Shown here: piece by piece, positions 34,014-42,937 of the stretch
How positions within the stretch are numbered: position 1 is the stretch's first letter
How the letters are laid out: every line of letters begins with the position of its first letter
From: Bacteroidota bacterium
GTDB lineage: Bacteria > Bacteroidota > Bacteroidia > Cytophagales > Spirosomataceae
Direction of reading: 5' to 3'
DNA: 64,000 nucleotides
Assembly: GCA_020161355.1 (NCBI GenBank)
Contig: JAIUOF010000006.1
Coordinates: 214,135 to 278,134 of the forward strand
Position numbers and translations under genes: made by a program
The notes under the pieces: generated by a model
The model's input: the letters and a program-made list of their open reading frames with translations, nothing else
Databases searched by the model: none
What the model was told of the DNA's origin: nothing

Positions 34014-34796
34014 TCATTTCTGATCTTCCCATCTCAGGTGCTTAACCGATTCGCCCGAATTTGCCAATTCATTCAAAGCGTCAATTCCGATCTGGATGTG
34101 TTTTTCTACAAAATTCGCGGTAACTTTCTTATCGCTTTCCTCCGTCTTAACACCATCCGGCTCCATGGGATTGTCTGAAACCAATAAAAGTGCACCATGA
34201 GGGATAGAGTTTACAAAGCCTACTGTAAAAATGGTGGCAGTTTCCATATCAATGGCAAGAGCCCTTATTTCTCTCAGATAGTCTTTAAATTTCTCATCAT
34301 GTTCCCATACCCTTCTGTTGGTGGTATAAACAGTACCTGTCCAGTAATCCATCTCATTTTTTACGATCATTGCCGATACTGAGCGTTGTAAACGGAATGA
34401 AGGCAGAGCAGGTATTTCAGGTCTGGCATAATCATCACTTGTACCGTCGCCTCTAATGGCAGCTATGGGAAGAATAAAATCGCCCAATTCAGTAATTTTT
34501 TTCAAACCTCCACATTTTCCCAAAAACAAAACCGCTTTAGGTTGTATCGCAGTAAGGAGATCCATGATAGTAGCAGCCATGGCACTTCCCATCCCAAAAT
34601 TTATGATTGTAATATTTCCGGCAGACGCGGTTTGCATGGCACTTCCGGTACCTTTTACTTCTACGCCATATTTTTCGGCGAATAATTTTACGTAATTTGA
34701 AAAATTGGTTAAAAGTATGTATGGTTTAAATTCGTCCAATGGTGTACCGGTATATCGGGGTAACCAATTCTTTACTATTTCATCTTTAGTTTGCAT
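34014..34796 (-). CDS. amn: AMP nucleosidase / phosphorylase superfamily protein
   Basis: The 260-residue protein belongs to the PNP/UDP phosphorylase superfamily and resembles short Bacteroidota AMP nucleosidases, which hydrolyse AMP to adenine and ribose 5-phosphate. The segments VLFLGKCGGLKK, ALAIDMETATIFTVGF and LLVSDNPMEPDG show the nucleoside-binding Met-Glu motif and catalytic Asp. Single gene with a terminator just downstream. Confidence 0.85.
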   Translation of the reverse strand: MQTKDEIVKNWLPRYTGTPLDEFKPYILLTNFSNYVKLFAEKYGVEVKGTGSAMQTASAGNITIINFGMGSAMAATIMDLLTAIQPKAVLFLGKCGGLKKITELGDFILPIAAIRGDGTSDDYARPEIPALPSFRLQRSVSAMIVKNEMDYWTGTVYTTNRRVWEHDEKFKDYLREIRALAIDMETATIFTVGFVNSIPHGALLLVSDNPMEPDGVKTEESDKKVTANFVEKHIQIGIDALNELANSGESVKHLRWEDQK

Positions 34797-34857
34797 ATAT
34801 AATTAGTTTATTTAAAATTTGAAGGATAAAACTCAATCTGAGACAAAAAGATTCCCG

Positions 34858-35295
34858 ATGAAGCAAATAAATAATAATGGTCGCAAATATAAGGAGATTG
34901 ATGGTAAGGTGGCCATTTTTGATTATTTAAGAAAAAAATATGTGATTTTGACCCCCGAAGAAGAAGTAAGACAAGGAATTGTGGATTATTTGATTTTTAA
35001 AAAAAACTATCCCAGAACATTAATCAAGCTGGAAACCGGTCTTAATTATAATTCTCTGAATATGAGATCAGATATCCTGGTATATGATAATCAGGCCAAT
35101 CCTTTTTTGTTGGTTGAATGTAAGGCTAAAGACGTCAAAATAGATCAAAAAGTGATAGAGCAAGCCACCAGATACAATCTAACTTTAAATGCAAGATATG
35201 TTTGTATCACCAACGGGGTGAGCACATTTTGTTTTGAAAAAAATGAAACCAGCTATCTGCAATTAAATTCATTCCCTGATTTCACAGCTCGTTGA
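34858..35295 (+). CDS. Stand-alone HsdR N-terminal-like nuclease-fold protein
   Basis: The 145-residue protein matches the HSDR_N_2 family, the N-terminal nuclease domain of type I restriction subunit R. The PD-(D/E)xK core is visible as Asp in MRSDILVYD and Glu-x-Lys in LLVECKAKD. There is no helicase, methylase or specificity gene nearby, so it is not a restriction system. Stand-alone copies are common in this phylum; function unknown. The ATG at 34858 is used instead of a TTG at 34819. Its end overlaps the LytTR regulator end by 14 nt. Confidence 0.8.
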   Translation: MKQINNNGRKYKEIDGKVAIFDYLRKKYVILTPEEEVRQGIVDYLIFKKNYPRTLIKLETGLNYNSLNMRSDILVYDNQANPFLLVECKAKDVKIDQKVIEQATRYNLTLNARYVCITNGVSTFCFEKNETSYLQLNSFPDFTAR

Positions 35296-36034
35296 GCCAT
35301 TGCAAAAATTCTGCTTTCCTTCTGCGGGAAACAGGTATTTCTACATCAAAATCCGTAAGAATACTCCCACCTTCGCCTTTGGTATATTTTTTTATATACA
35401 CTCTGTTTACTAAAAAAGAATGATGAACCCTGAAAAAGCCATAACTGACCAGTAATTCTTCAAAATCTTTGATACTTTTGGTGACTACCTTTTTTGTTCC
35501 ATCTCTTAAAAACACATGGGTATAGTCTTCATCCGCTTCACAATGCACAATCGACTCAATGGACACCAAATCTAGTCCCGTCAATGAAGGCAGTGGAATT
35601 TTGTTATTCGTATTCTTTGATAATTTCAGATTTTCTAACAATACTTTCAGGTTTTCGGAACCGGACTTCTCTTCAATTTTTTTATTTGCCCTTCCTATCG
35701 CCTCCTTAAGTTCAGTGATATTAATGGGCTTCAACAGGTAATCCAGTGCACTAAATTTAATGGCCGTAATTGCATACTGATCAAATCCTGTGGTAAAAAT
35801 TACCTGAAAGTTAATCTTTTCAAATTTTTCCAACAAGTCAAACCCTGAGCCAAAAGGCATCTCAATATCCAGGAAGACCAGATCGGGTTTGGTCTGTTTT
35901 ATCAAATTAAACCCGTCTTCAATATTATGAGCTGAGCCCAGATATTTGAGATCAAAGTCACTGAAATTGGTGACAATATTGTGAAGCGTCTCTACACTTC
36001 TGGGTTCATCGTCAATGATTACATAGTTTTTCAT
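35282..36034 (-). CDS. LytTR family response regulator
   Basis: The 250-residue protein has a receiver domain (phosphoacceptor Asp in DLVFLDIEMPFGSG, Lys in DYLLKPIN) and a C-terminal LytTR DNA-binding domain (IVHCEADEDYTHVFLRDG, GFFRVHHSFLVN). It is the output partner of the LytS-like kinase located 9 nt upstream. Target genes unknown. Confidence 0.92.
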   Translation of the reverse strand: MKNYVIIDDEPRSVETLHNIVTNFSDFDLKYLGSAHNIEDGFNLIKQTKPDLVFLDIEMPFGSGFDLLEKFEKINFQVIFTTGFDQYAITAIKFSALDYLLKPINITELKEAIGRANKKIEEKSGSENLKVLLENLKLSKNTNNKIPLPSLTGLDLVSIESIVHCEADEDYTHVFLRDGTKKVVTKSIKDFEELLVSYGFFRVHHSFLVNRVYIKKYTKGEGGSILTDFDVEIPVSRRRKAEFLQWLNEL

Positions 36035-36043
36035 GAGTTAGTT

Positions 36044-37222
36044 TTAATTAATAGGGAATTTAACTTTTACCACAGTCCCAACATCTTCATTGGGAGTTGC
36101 AGGATGCTCTATGTTATCTTTTATGAGGAAAATAATATTGGTATCATTGATTTTATTGTAGGTATTTAAGCGTTCTTCGGTAATTTTCAATCCTTGTGAG
36201 CGGTAGCCTTTTTGAGTTCCCGACTGAATCTCTTTGGAATTTTTTCGGCCAACACCATTATCTACCATCCTGCAAATCAAATAGTTACCTTCCAGATAAA
36301 ACCTCAGACTCAGGTGCCCTTTTACCCTTTTATATCTAAGACCATGATTGATAGCATTTTCCACGAACGGCTGCAAAATCATGGTAGGGATCTCAAGGTA
36401 TTTATTAACATCAGAATCAACAGTTATTTCGAAATCAAATTTATCTTCAAACCTCAGACACTCCATTTCAATGTACAAGGTCAGCATCCTTATTTCCTCA
36501 TTAAGTGAAGTGTATTTGCTTCGGGATGAATCCAAAAACATCCTGATCAGATGGGCAAACTTTGAAAGGTAGTTGTTTGCAGTGAGGGCATCATGAGTCA
36601 TCACATAGGATTGTATGGAATTTAATGCGTTAAAGATAAAGTGAGGGTTCATTTGCAACTGAAGGGTCCGTAACTCCAACTCCACGATCTGTCGCATGTG
36701 CCTTTGCTCCTCGTCGGCCCAAAACTTCAAAAATCTCTCCCGTCCATAAAACATCCCAAACAAGGAAATAAAACTTGCACCCCAAAACCACCAGGTTCTC
36801 CACCATGGCCTCTCAATCTGGATTTCAAAAGAAACCGATTCAGACATAGGCTGCCCTTCTTCCTGATACTTTACAAATATGACATAATCTCCGGGAAGCA
36901 ACACATCAAACTTGAAAGTAGGTCCTGATACTTTTTTCCAAACAATTTTTGTCTCCTGAAAAAGTTGTTTTTTATCTATTCCGAAATAATAATCAACTTT
37001 CTTTCCCTCATTGGCAACTGGTTTCAGATATAATTTTATCCTGTCTTCGTGATGCTTGAGATTATATTTTTTTTTAAAATAATTGTCGTTTCCCGAAGTC
37101 TCAACATTTACGATCTGAGGGGGCGGAGGGAGCACAGCAGATGGCACCTGGGCATAAACCTTTCCTATTAACAGTGTCATTACACTGATATACAACCAGT
37201 TAATATTTAGGATTTTGCTCAA
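36044..37222 (-). CDS. LytS/YehU-type sensor histidine kinase
   Basis: The 392-residue protein has a signal-like N-terminus, a periplasmic beta-sandwich resembling Y_Y_Y (GDYVIFVKYQEEGQ), one central membrane helix (WWRTWWFWGASFISLFGMFY), the His_kinase domain with phosphoacceptor in MNPHFIFNALNSI, and an HATPase domain (MVDNGVGR). The start is TTG at 37222, overlapping the stop of the preceding mutase gene. It pairs with the LytTR regulator downstream. Confidence 0.88.
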   Translation of the reverse strand: MSKILNINWLYISVMTLLIGKVYAQVPSAVLPPPPQIVNVETSGNDNYFKKKYNLKHHEDRIKLYLKPVANEGKKVDYYFGIDKKQLFQETKIVWKKVSGPTFKFDVLLPGDYVIFVKYQEEGQPMSESVSFEIQIERPWWRTWWFWGASFISLFGMFYGRERFLKFWADEEQRHMRQIVELELRTLQLQMNPHFIFNALNSIQSYVMTHDALTANNYLSKFAHLIRMFLDSSRSKYTSLNEEIRMLTLYIEMECLRFEDKFDFEITVDSDVNKYLEIPTMILQPFVENAINHGLRYKRVKGHLSLRFYLEGNYLICRMVDNGVGRKNSKEIQSGTQKGYRSQGLKITEERLNTYNKINDTNIIFLIKDNIEHPATPNEDVGTVVKVKFPIN

Positions 37223-38982
37223 TTCAAATTCAATTCTGTTCCAATCAAGGCTACTTTATCAACTAAACTTTTTAAGGTACTGTTAAATTCTTCTTTGGAT
37301 TTGAGTTTGGTTTTTACCCCAATATAAAATTTGATCTTAGGCTCGGTACCTGATGGTCTGCAGGTAAACTTCGTGCCGTCTTCTGTAAAAAACTGCAATA
37401 CATCTGAGGACTCAATACCCAGTTTTCCGGAAGGAATATCTGTAATAGTTCCAGTCTTTACATCCGTTCTTTTCAATCCTTTATAGTCATCAATTCTGAT
37501 AACTTTAGAACCTGCAAGAGCTTGTGGGGGATTAGCTCTGAAGTCTGCCATCATTTGTTTGATTTCATCAGCTCCTGTTTTGCCTTTTTTGGTAACTGAG
37601 ATAAGCCCTTCGTAGTAAAAACCAAACTGCTTATACATATCAGCTAAAAAGTCAAAAAGACTCAGACCTTTATGCTTGGCATAGGCCGTAAGTTCGGCTA
37701 TCATGGCACAACTGGCAATGGCATCCTTATCTCTTACTTTATCTCCAATCAGGTATCCATAGCTTTCCTCTCCACCACCGATGAAGGTGGCCTGCCCTTC
37801 CAGCTCTCTGATAACCTGTGCAATATACTTAAATCCGGTGAGCGTATTATAACAATCAACGCCAGACTTGGCGGCCATCTGGTCAATCAGGTCAGTGGTC
37901 ACGATAGTTTTACAAACAAATTCTTTCCCGGTGAGTTTTCCGGCAGCTTTCCAGGCTTTTAGTAAATAATAAATTATTAAACTTGCAGCCTGATTGCCAT
38001 TTAACAATTGCCATTCCCCTTCCGGATTCTTTACACCCATACCTACTCTGTCGGCATCAGGATCAGTGGCAATAACCAAATCGGCATCAATTTCTTTGGC
38101 AAGGTTCAAAGCCATAGTCATGGCTTCCTTTTCTTCAGGATTGGGATAAACCACTGTCGGGAAGTTGCCGTCAGGGGTAGCCTGAGCGGTTACAATGCTC
38201 ACATTTTCAAAACCCAGCTGAGCCAAAGCCTGAGGTACCATGGTGATACCGGTTCCATGTATTGAGCTAAAAACAATCTTAAGATCTTTTTGTTTTTTGA
38301 TAATTCTGGGGGCAACAGCTATGCTTTTCACAGCTTTCAGATATTTTTTATCCAAAACCTCCCCTATCATTTTAACTCTTTTTTTAACACCCCTAAACTT
38401 TATGTTTTTTACATTGGTAATGGCATTTACCTCCTCCACAATATTCTTGTCGTGGGGAGCTACCACCTGTGAACCATCGCCCCAATACACTTTGTAGCCG
38501 TTGTATTCCCGGGGATTGTGAGAAGCTGTGATCACAATTCCTGAATGGCAGCCCAGTTCTCTCACTGTAAATGAAAGCTGGGGTGTGGGGCGTAGTTCTT
38601 TATATAGATATACCGTAATACCATTGGCAGATAAAATATCGGCAGCTATTCGGGCAAATTCAGGAGAAAAATTACGACTATCATGAGCAATAGCTACTTT
38701 AATCATTTCTCCTGGAAAACATTTGTTGAGATAGTTGGCCAAGCCCTGCGTTGCGGCACCCACAGTATATTTATTCATGCGGTTGGAGCCCACTCCTATC
38801 TCGCCTCTCATCCCTCCGGTACCAAATTCAAGATTCTTGTAAAAAGAGTCGGTAAGTTGTGTTACATTCTCATTTTCAATCAATTGATTAATCTGGCTTT
38901 TTACTTCTTCATCATACTTTCCTCTGAGCCATTTACTAATATTTTTTTCAGTGGTCTTATCCAATTTTAAACCTTTCAACAT
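37219..38982 (-). CDS. Phospho-sugar mutase (phosphoglucomutase/phosphomannomutase family)
   Basis: The 587-residue cytoplasmic protein shows the catalytic phosphoserine loop TASHNPREYNG, the Mg loop DPDADRVG, the sugar-binding loop GGGEESYGY and the phosphate-binding RPSGTEPK. It interconverts hexose 1- and 6-phosphates for glycan or glycogen metabolism. At near 590 residues it is of the long PgcA-like type. Its stop codon overlaps the TTG of the kinase gene, so the sensor pair may be co-transcribed with it. Confidence 0.9.
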   Translation of the reverse strand: MLKGLKLDKTTEKNISKWLRGKYDEEVKSQINQLIENENVTQLTDSFYKNLEFGTGGMRGEIGVGSNRMNKYTVGAATQGLANYLNKCFPGEMIKVAIAHDSRNFSPEFARIAADILSANGITVYLYKELRPTPQLSFTVRELGCHSGIVITASHNPREYNGYKVYWGDGSQVVAPHDKNIVEEVNAITNVKNIKFRGVKKRVKMIGEVLDKKYLKAVKSIAVAPRIIKKQKDLKIVFSSIHGTGITMVPQALAQLGFENVSIVTAQATPDGNFPTVVYPNPEEKEAMTMALNLAKEIDADLVIATDPDADRVGMGVKNPEGEWQLLNGNQAASLIIYYLLKAWKAAGKLTGKEFVCKTIVTTDLIDQMAAKSGVDCYNTLTGFKYIAQVIRELEGQATFIGGGEESYGYLIGDKVRDKDAIASCAMIAELTAYAKHKGLSLFDFLADMYKQFGFYYEGLISVTKKGKTGADEIKQMMADFRANPPQALAGSKVIRIDDYKGLKRTDVKTGTITDIPSGKLGIESSDVLQFFTEDGTKFTCRPSGTEPKIKFYIGVKTKLKSKEEFNSTLKSLVDKVALIGTELNLN

Positions 38983-39160
38983 AGTCTTTTCGTTGTTTTT
39001 TTCTAAACCTAGAATTAATTTTCAATAAATCCAAATATATATTTTTTAAAAATGCATTCAAAATACCACTGTAAATAATTTTCTTTTCAAATATTATTAA
39101 ACGGTGCCAAAATCATAGATCTTGGGAACAGTAAATAGGAAATCAAATGCAATAATTAAC

Positions 39161-39191
39161 AAAAAAGACCTGACGAAATTCTCGGCAGGTC
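39161..39191 (-). terminator. Terminator of the 56-residue membrane protein gene
   Basis: Read on the minus strand GACCTG (39186-39191) pairs with CAGGTC (39167-39172), with inner CGA/TCG pairs, and is followed by T6. It lies 29 nt after the stop codon at 39220. Confidence 0.75.
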
Positions 39192-39219
39192 CTTAATATT
39201 TTGCATAAAATTTGAAAAA

Positions 39220-39390
39220 TCAATGTTCGTGCAAATGCTCTTTGTTATAACCACTGGCAAATACGCCAATCATAATCAATGTACCTACCACAAAGGTAAA
39301 TAAATCGGTAAACAATGCTAAAATAGCTAAAATCAAAAAGAAAACAGTTATTTTTAACCAGGCTGGTACACCCTCAGCAATATTTGACAT
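39220..39390 (-). CDS. Small membrane protein (56 residues)
   Basis: An ATG at 39390 opens a 56-residue frame, MSNIAEGVPAWLKI followed by two hydrophobic helices and a soluble tail ending NKEHLHEH. The frame has clean codon use, a good stop, and its own terminator 29 nt downstream, which supports it as a real gene. Function unknown; the His-rich end could bind metal, but this is speculation. Confidence 0.65.
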   Translation of the reverse strand: MSNIAEGVPAWLKITVFFLILAILALFTDLFTFVVGTLIMIGVFASGYNKEHLHEH

Positions 39391-39480
39391 ATTATTTCGA
39401 TTTTGTTTTATGCAAATTTAATATCAAAAGTATTTAGACTCAAAGAAATTACCACCTATTTTTATTTCGATTTTTTGCAA

Positions 39481-40317
39481 ATGACCAATATGGCTTTCAG
39501 AGCTTTTTTAATTATTTTTTTTTCGACTTTTTTTCAAACTGCTTTTTCGCAGGAAACGCCCTATTATCAGGAGCCTGAAAAACGAAAATATGCTTATGAA
39601 AAAATCACTATGCCAAATTTATCCTCGTATACTATCAAGTATTACCTGTCTCTCAACGGTGGATTTGCAAAAAGTTATCATCATTCGGGCGGAGATCTAA
39701 CAAATATTGTTGAAGTAAAATCACCTATGGACACTTATAAGGAGCTTAATTTTGGCATAAATCATAATGAAAAATATTACCTCGAAACCGGAATTTCACA
39801 CCAAAAGCTCCAATTAAATAGTTACTATGGGTTTCCTTTCAGAATTTTCAACGAGCAAAATATTTTTTTACTTCCATTCAAAGTCAGGAAAACCGTTTGG
39901 GTATTGGACAAAGTTAGCAGGGCAGCATTTTTAATGGTAGGAACAGGCGTAAATTTCAGAGTAAACAAATTGCAGGAAAGTGAAATTTCGGAGAAACTTT
40001 ATTTTAAATACGGCCAACCTCCGGAGCAAAATGACCCTGAAAGTATCGACTATAAGACTTTAAAGAAATTTCCACTTCTAAACTTTGAAACCAATATGGA
40101 GATCAGAGGAAAAGTGACGGAAAGATTTGAACTGGGGTTATTTGCTAAAGTTTTGTTTTCGGGCAAAAAAAATCTCTCTAATGAGCTCAACCTCAATTAC
40201 TTTAACGGACAAACAGAGAGGCAGGTTGACCGCCTAAAAGGTATGCAGCTATGGTTTGGATTAAACTGCAGGATCAATTCTCCGGCTTATTATCGCTACA
40301 AGTCAAAAGTGGAATGA
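39481..40317 (+). CDS. Predicted outer-membrane beta-barrel protein
   Basis: From the ATG at 39481 the protein has 278 residues with a signal peptide (AFLIIFFSTFFQTAFSQ). The rest is rich in alternating hydrophobic strands (YYLSLNGGFAKSYHHSGG, YYLETGISHQKLQLN) and ends without a T9SS domain, consistent with a barrel of the PorT/OmpW size range. No specific family is recognised. The alternative ATG at 39490 removes three residues. Confidence 0.6.
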   Translation: MTNMAFRAFLIIFFSTFFQTAFSQETPYYQEPEKRKYAYEKITMPNLSSYTIKYYLSLNGGFAKSYHHSGGDLTNIVEVKSPMDTYKELNFGINHNEKYYLETGISHQKLQLNSYYGFPFRIFNEQNIFLLPFKVRKTVWVLDKVSRAAFLMVGTGVNFRVNKLQESEISEKLYFKYGQPPEQNDPESIDYKTLKKFPLLNFETNMEIRGKVTERFELGLFAKVLFSGKKNLSNELNLNYFNGQTERQVDRLKGMQLWFGLNCRINSPAYYRYKSKVE

Positions 40318-40388
40318 TTTTTTTAGAAAAATATGCTACCTGTCTTATATTTTTAGGAAAATAGTTCTAATTCTCATTAAAATATTTA

Positions 40389-40419
40389 TTGTTTTTACAA
40401 AAATTCTTCTATAACTTTG
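40389..40419 (+). promoter_or_regulatory. Promoter of the DUF2853 gene
   Basis: TTG (40389-40391), 20-nt spacer, TAACTTTG (40412-40419): a near-consensus Bacteroidota promoter. Transcription near 40423 leaves a leader of about 30 nt before the ATG at 40454. Confidence 0.65.
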
Positions 40420-40453
40420 GATAGATTTCTTAACCAAAAATTACTAAAAACAA

Positions 40454-40792
40454 ATGAGTAAATTTAATGAATGCATGGCTGACTATTTAGCACAAAATGC
40501 TGAATATGGAATGGGGCTTTCTGAAGAATTATTAACAGGTGTAGCTAAAGGATTGGGACCTTCCATCTATAATGCTGACTCATCAAAAGTTTCTGGTTCT
40601 GACGAAACAGAAAAAGAAACTGTAAAACAAAATTTCCTGATTAAAAAACTTGGTCTTACTGATGGTCCCGAATTAATGGCAGCCATTGATGAGGTTTTGA
40701 CTAAATTGGGAAGCAGCAATCGCAATAAATATCGTGCTGTAGTATATGCCGCTTTAGCCGTAAAATTTGGAAAAGAGGCTCAATTTCTCTGA
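40454..40792 (+). CDS. DUF2853 family protein
   Basis: The 112-residue protein matches the small alpha-helical DUF2853 family of unknown function, with the conserved end region LGSSNRNKYRAVVYAALAVKFG. It is cytoplasmic and stands alone between its own promoter and terminator. Confidence 0.8.
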   Translation: MSKFNECMADYLAQNAEYGMGLSEELLTGVAKGLGPSIYNADSSKVSGSDETEKETVKQNFLIKKLGLTDGPELMAAIDEVLTKLGSSNRNKYRAVVYAALAVKFGKEAQFL

Positions 40793-40819
40793 AAACCATC
40801 ATTTAAAACATTAATTATT

Positions 40820-40852
40820 AACGGGATTTACCAACGTATCTCCCGTTTTTTT
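40820..40852 (+). terminator. Terminator of the DUF2853 gene
   Basis: ACGGGA (40821-40826) pairs with TCCCGT (40841-40846) and is followed by a T-run to 40852. Confidence 0.7.
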
Positions 40853-40946
40853 GTTTTATTTTTATGCCACATTGTACTCTGATTGAAAATTTACTGTCCA
40901 AAACAGAATAAAATATTTTTTCTGTCTTACTAAAATTAAAAAACGG

Positions 40947-40954
40947 TATTTTTG
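40947..40954 (+). promoter_or_regulatory. Promoter -7 element of the SerB-SerA gene
   Basis: TATTTTTG matches TAnnTTTG, 23 nt upstream of the GTG start at 40978. Confidence 0.45.
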
Positions 40955-40977
40955 CAAAAAAATATACGTTTAGAAAG

Positions 40978-42879
40978 GTGAACAATACAACCGAAAGAAA
41001 GATCTTCGTAATTGATTTTGACAGCACGATTACAAAAGTCGAAGGACTGGACCAGCTGGCGGCCATAGCACTGCAAGGAAGCCCCGAAGGTGAAAAAACA
41101 GTAGCAGAAATCAGGAAAATCACTGAAAAAGGAATGAGCGGGGAATTGAGTTTTTCCGAAGCACTTAATCAGCGGCTAACACTTCTCAAAGCCAGCAAAA
41201 ATCACATTGAAGCATTGGTAGGTTATCTGAAAGAAAACATTTCGGAATCTTTCCTAAGAAACAAAGCATTTCTTGAGGAGTATTCTGAAGATATTTTGGT
41301 GGTTTCAAGTGGCTTCAAAGAATTTATTCTTCCAGTTACTGAATCACTGGGATTAAAATCTGAAAATGTTTTTGCAAATACGTTTCTGTTTGACTCCGAA
41401 GGGAATATCACCGGATGCGACCAGGCCAATCCTTTGGCACAAACAGGTGGCAAAATAAAACTGATGCAAGACCTTAAGCTTGAGGCTCATGTGTCGGTAA
41501 TTGGTGACGGATTTACCGATTACGAAATCAAAAAATCGGGTTTGGCTGATCGTTTTTATGCTTTTACTGAAAATGTAGAACGCAGTGCTGTGACCGAAAA
41601 CGCCGATTTTGTGATTAAGACCCTCGATGAGTTTTTGTTTTATAACCAATTACCCCGAGGACAGTCATATCCAAAATCGATGATCAAAGTTTTATTGCTT
41701 GAAAACGTCCATCCGGCTGCCCGCGAAGCCTTCGAAGAGCAGGGTTTTGATGTGGAATTTATAAAAGGAGCTCTTGATGAAGACGAACTCATCGAAAAAA
41801 TCAGGGATGTTTCGATACTGGGGATTAGATCAAAAACCAATGTCACCAAAAAAGTTTTGGACAATGCCGAAAAACTGATTGCCATTGGAGCATTCTGTAT
41901 AGGCACTAATCAGATAGATTTAAAAACTGCCACCAAAAAAGGAATAGCAGTATTTAATGCCCCTTACAGCAATACCCGCTCCGTGGCCGAGCTTGCAATA
42001 GGTGAAATGCTGTTGCTCATCAGAAAAGTGTTCCCAAAAAGTAACGGTATGCACCGTGGCGAATGGGACAAATCGGCCATAAACAGCTTTGAGGTAAGAG
42101 GTAAGAAAATCGGGATGATTGGTTATGGCCATATTGGTACCCAGTTATCAGTAATTGCTGAAGCCATGGGGATGGAGGTTTACTTTTATGATATTGTGGA
42201 CAAAATGCCTATCGGAAATGCCAAAAAGTGCAAATCGATGAAAGAGGTATTTGAGGCAGCAGATGTGGTAAGTTTACATATTGATGGCCGGAAAGAAAAC
42301 ACCAATCTGATAGGTGAAAAAGAGTTTTCGCAAATGAAAGATGGCGTAATATTCTTAAACCTTGCTCGCGGATCAGTGGTCGAAATTCCTGCCCTGGTCA
42401 ATGCCATCAAATCAGGTAAAGTGGAAGGTGCCGGTGTGGATGTTTTTCCTGAAGAACCAAAAACCAATCAGGACCCATTTGTTTCGGAACTACAAGGACT
42501 CAGCAATGTAATCCTGACTCCGCATATTGGAGGTAGTACCGAAGAGGCACAACACAGCATTGGCACTTATGTACCAGAGCGGCTGCTTCAATATGTCAAC
42601 AATGGTAGCTCTACAGGTAGTGTAAACTTCCCTGAAGTACAGCTTCCGGTATTGCATGGCTCTCATCGTTTATTACATATTCACAAAAATGTACCTGGAA
42701 TTTTGGCCAAACTCAATAATATTTTTGCAAAACATAACATCAATATTACGGGTCAATATCTGAAAACGGCCGAAGAAGTGGGTTATGTAATCGTAGATAT
42801 TGAAAAGAGTTATTCTAAAGAAATGATTCAGGAAATAAAAGCTCTCGAAGAAACCATTAAATTCAGGATGCTTTTTTAA
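40978..42879 (+). CDS. serA: Phosphoserine phosphatase-phosphoglycerate dehydrogenase fusion
   Basis: The 633-residue protein fuses a SerB-type HAD phosphatase (about 1-225; nucleophile Asp13 and Asp15 in VIDFDSTITK, Lys in TGGKIKLMQ, metal Asp in VIGDGFTDYE) to a full SerA dehydrogenase (about 235-545; Rossmann motif GYGHIGTQL, catalytic Arg in NLARGSV, Glu in DVFPEEPK, His in TPHIGGST) and a C-terminal ACT domain (about 560-633). It would catalyse the first and third steps of serine synthesis; the middle step (SerC) is not in the window. The ACT domain suggests serine feedback. Start GTG at 40978. Confidence 0.9.
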   Translation: MNNTTERKIFVIDFDSTITKVEGLDQLAAIALQGSPEGEKTVAEIRKITEKGMSGELSFSEALNQRLTLLKASKNHIEALVGYLKENISESFLRNKAFLEEYSEDILVVSSGFKEFILPVTESLGLKSENVFANTFLFDSEGNITGCDQANPLAQTGGKIKLMQDLKLEAHVSVIGDGFTDYEIKKSGLADRFYAFTENVERSAVTENADFVIKTLDEFLFYNQLPRGQSYPKSMIKVLLLENVHPAAREAFEEQGFDVEFIKGALDEDELIEKIRDVSILGIRSKTNVTKKVLDNAEKLIAIGAFCIGTNQIDLKTATKKGIAVFNAPYSNTRSVAELAIGEMLLLIRKVFPKSNGMHRGEWDKSAINSFEVRGKKIGMIGYGHIGTQLSVIAEAMGMEVYFYDIVDKMPIGNAKKCKSMKEVFEAADVVSLHIDGRKENTNLIGEKEFSQMKDGVIFLNLARGSVVEIPALVNAIKSGKVEGAGVDVFPEEPKTNQDPFVSELQGLSNVILTPHIGGSTEEAQHSIGTYVPERLLQYVNNGSSTGSVNFPEVQLPVLHGSHRLLHIHKNVPGILAKLNNIFAKHNINITGQYLKTAEEVGYVIVDIEKSYSKEMIQEIKALEETIKFRMLF

Positions 42880-42903
42880 ACCTGTAGCATATTTACAACA
42901 TTA

Positions 42904-42937
42904 AAAATGAGTTACTCTTCCGGGAGTAACTCATTTT
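42904..42937. terminator. Bidirectional terminator, 14-bp perfect stem
   Basis: AAAATGAGTTACTC (42904-42917) and GAGTAACTCATTTT (42924-42937) are perfect complements around TTCCGG. It separates the convergent SerB-SerA and phosphoesterase genes; the stop codon of the latter lies within its right edge. Confidence 0.85.

Noticed and set aside
34858..35295. Type I restriction-modification system
   Set aside because: Only the N-terminal nuclease-like domain is present; no helicase, methylase or specificity subunit.
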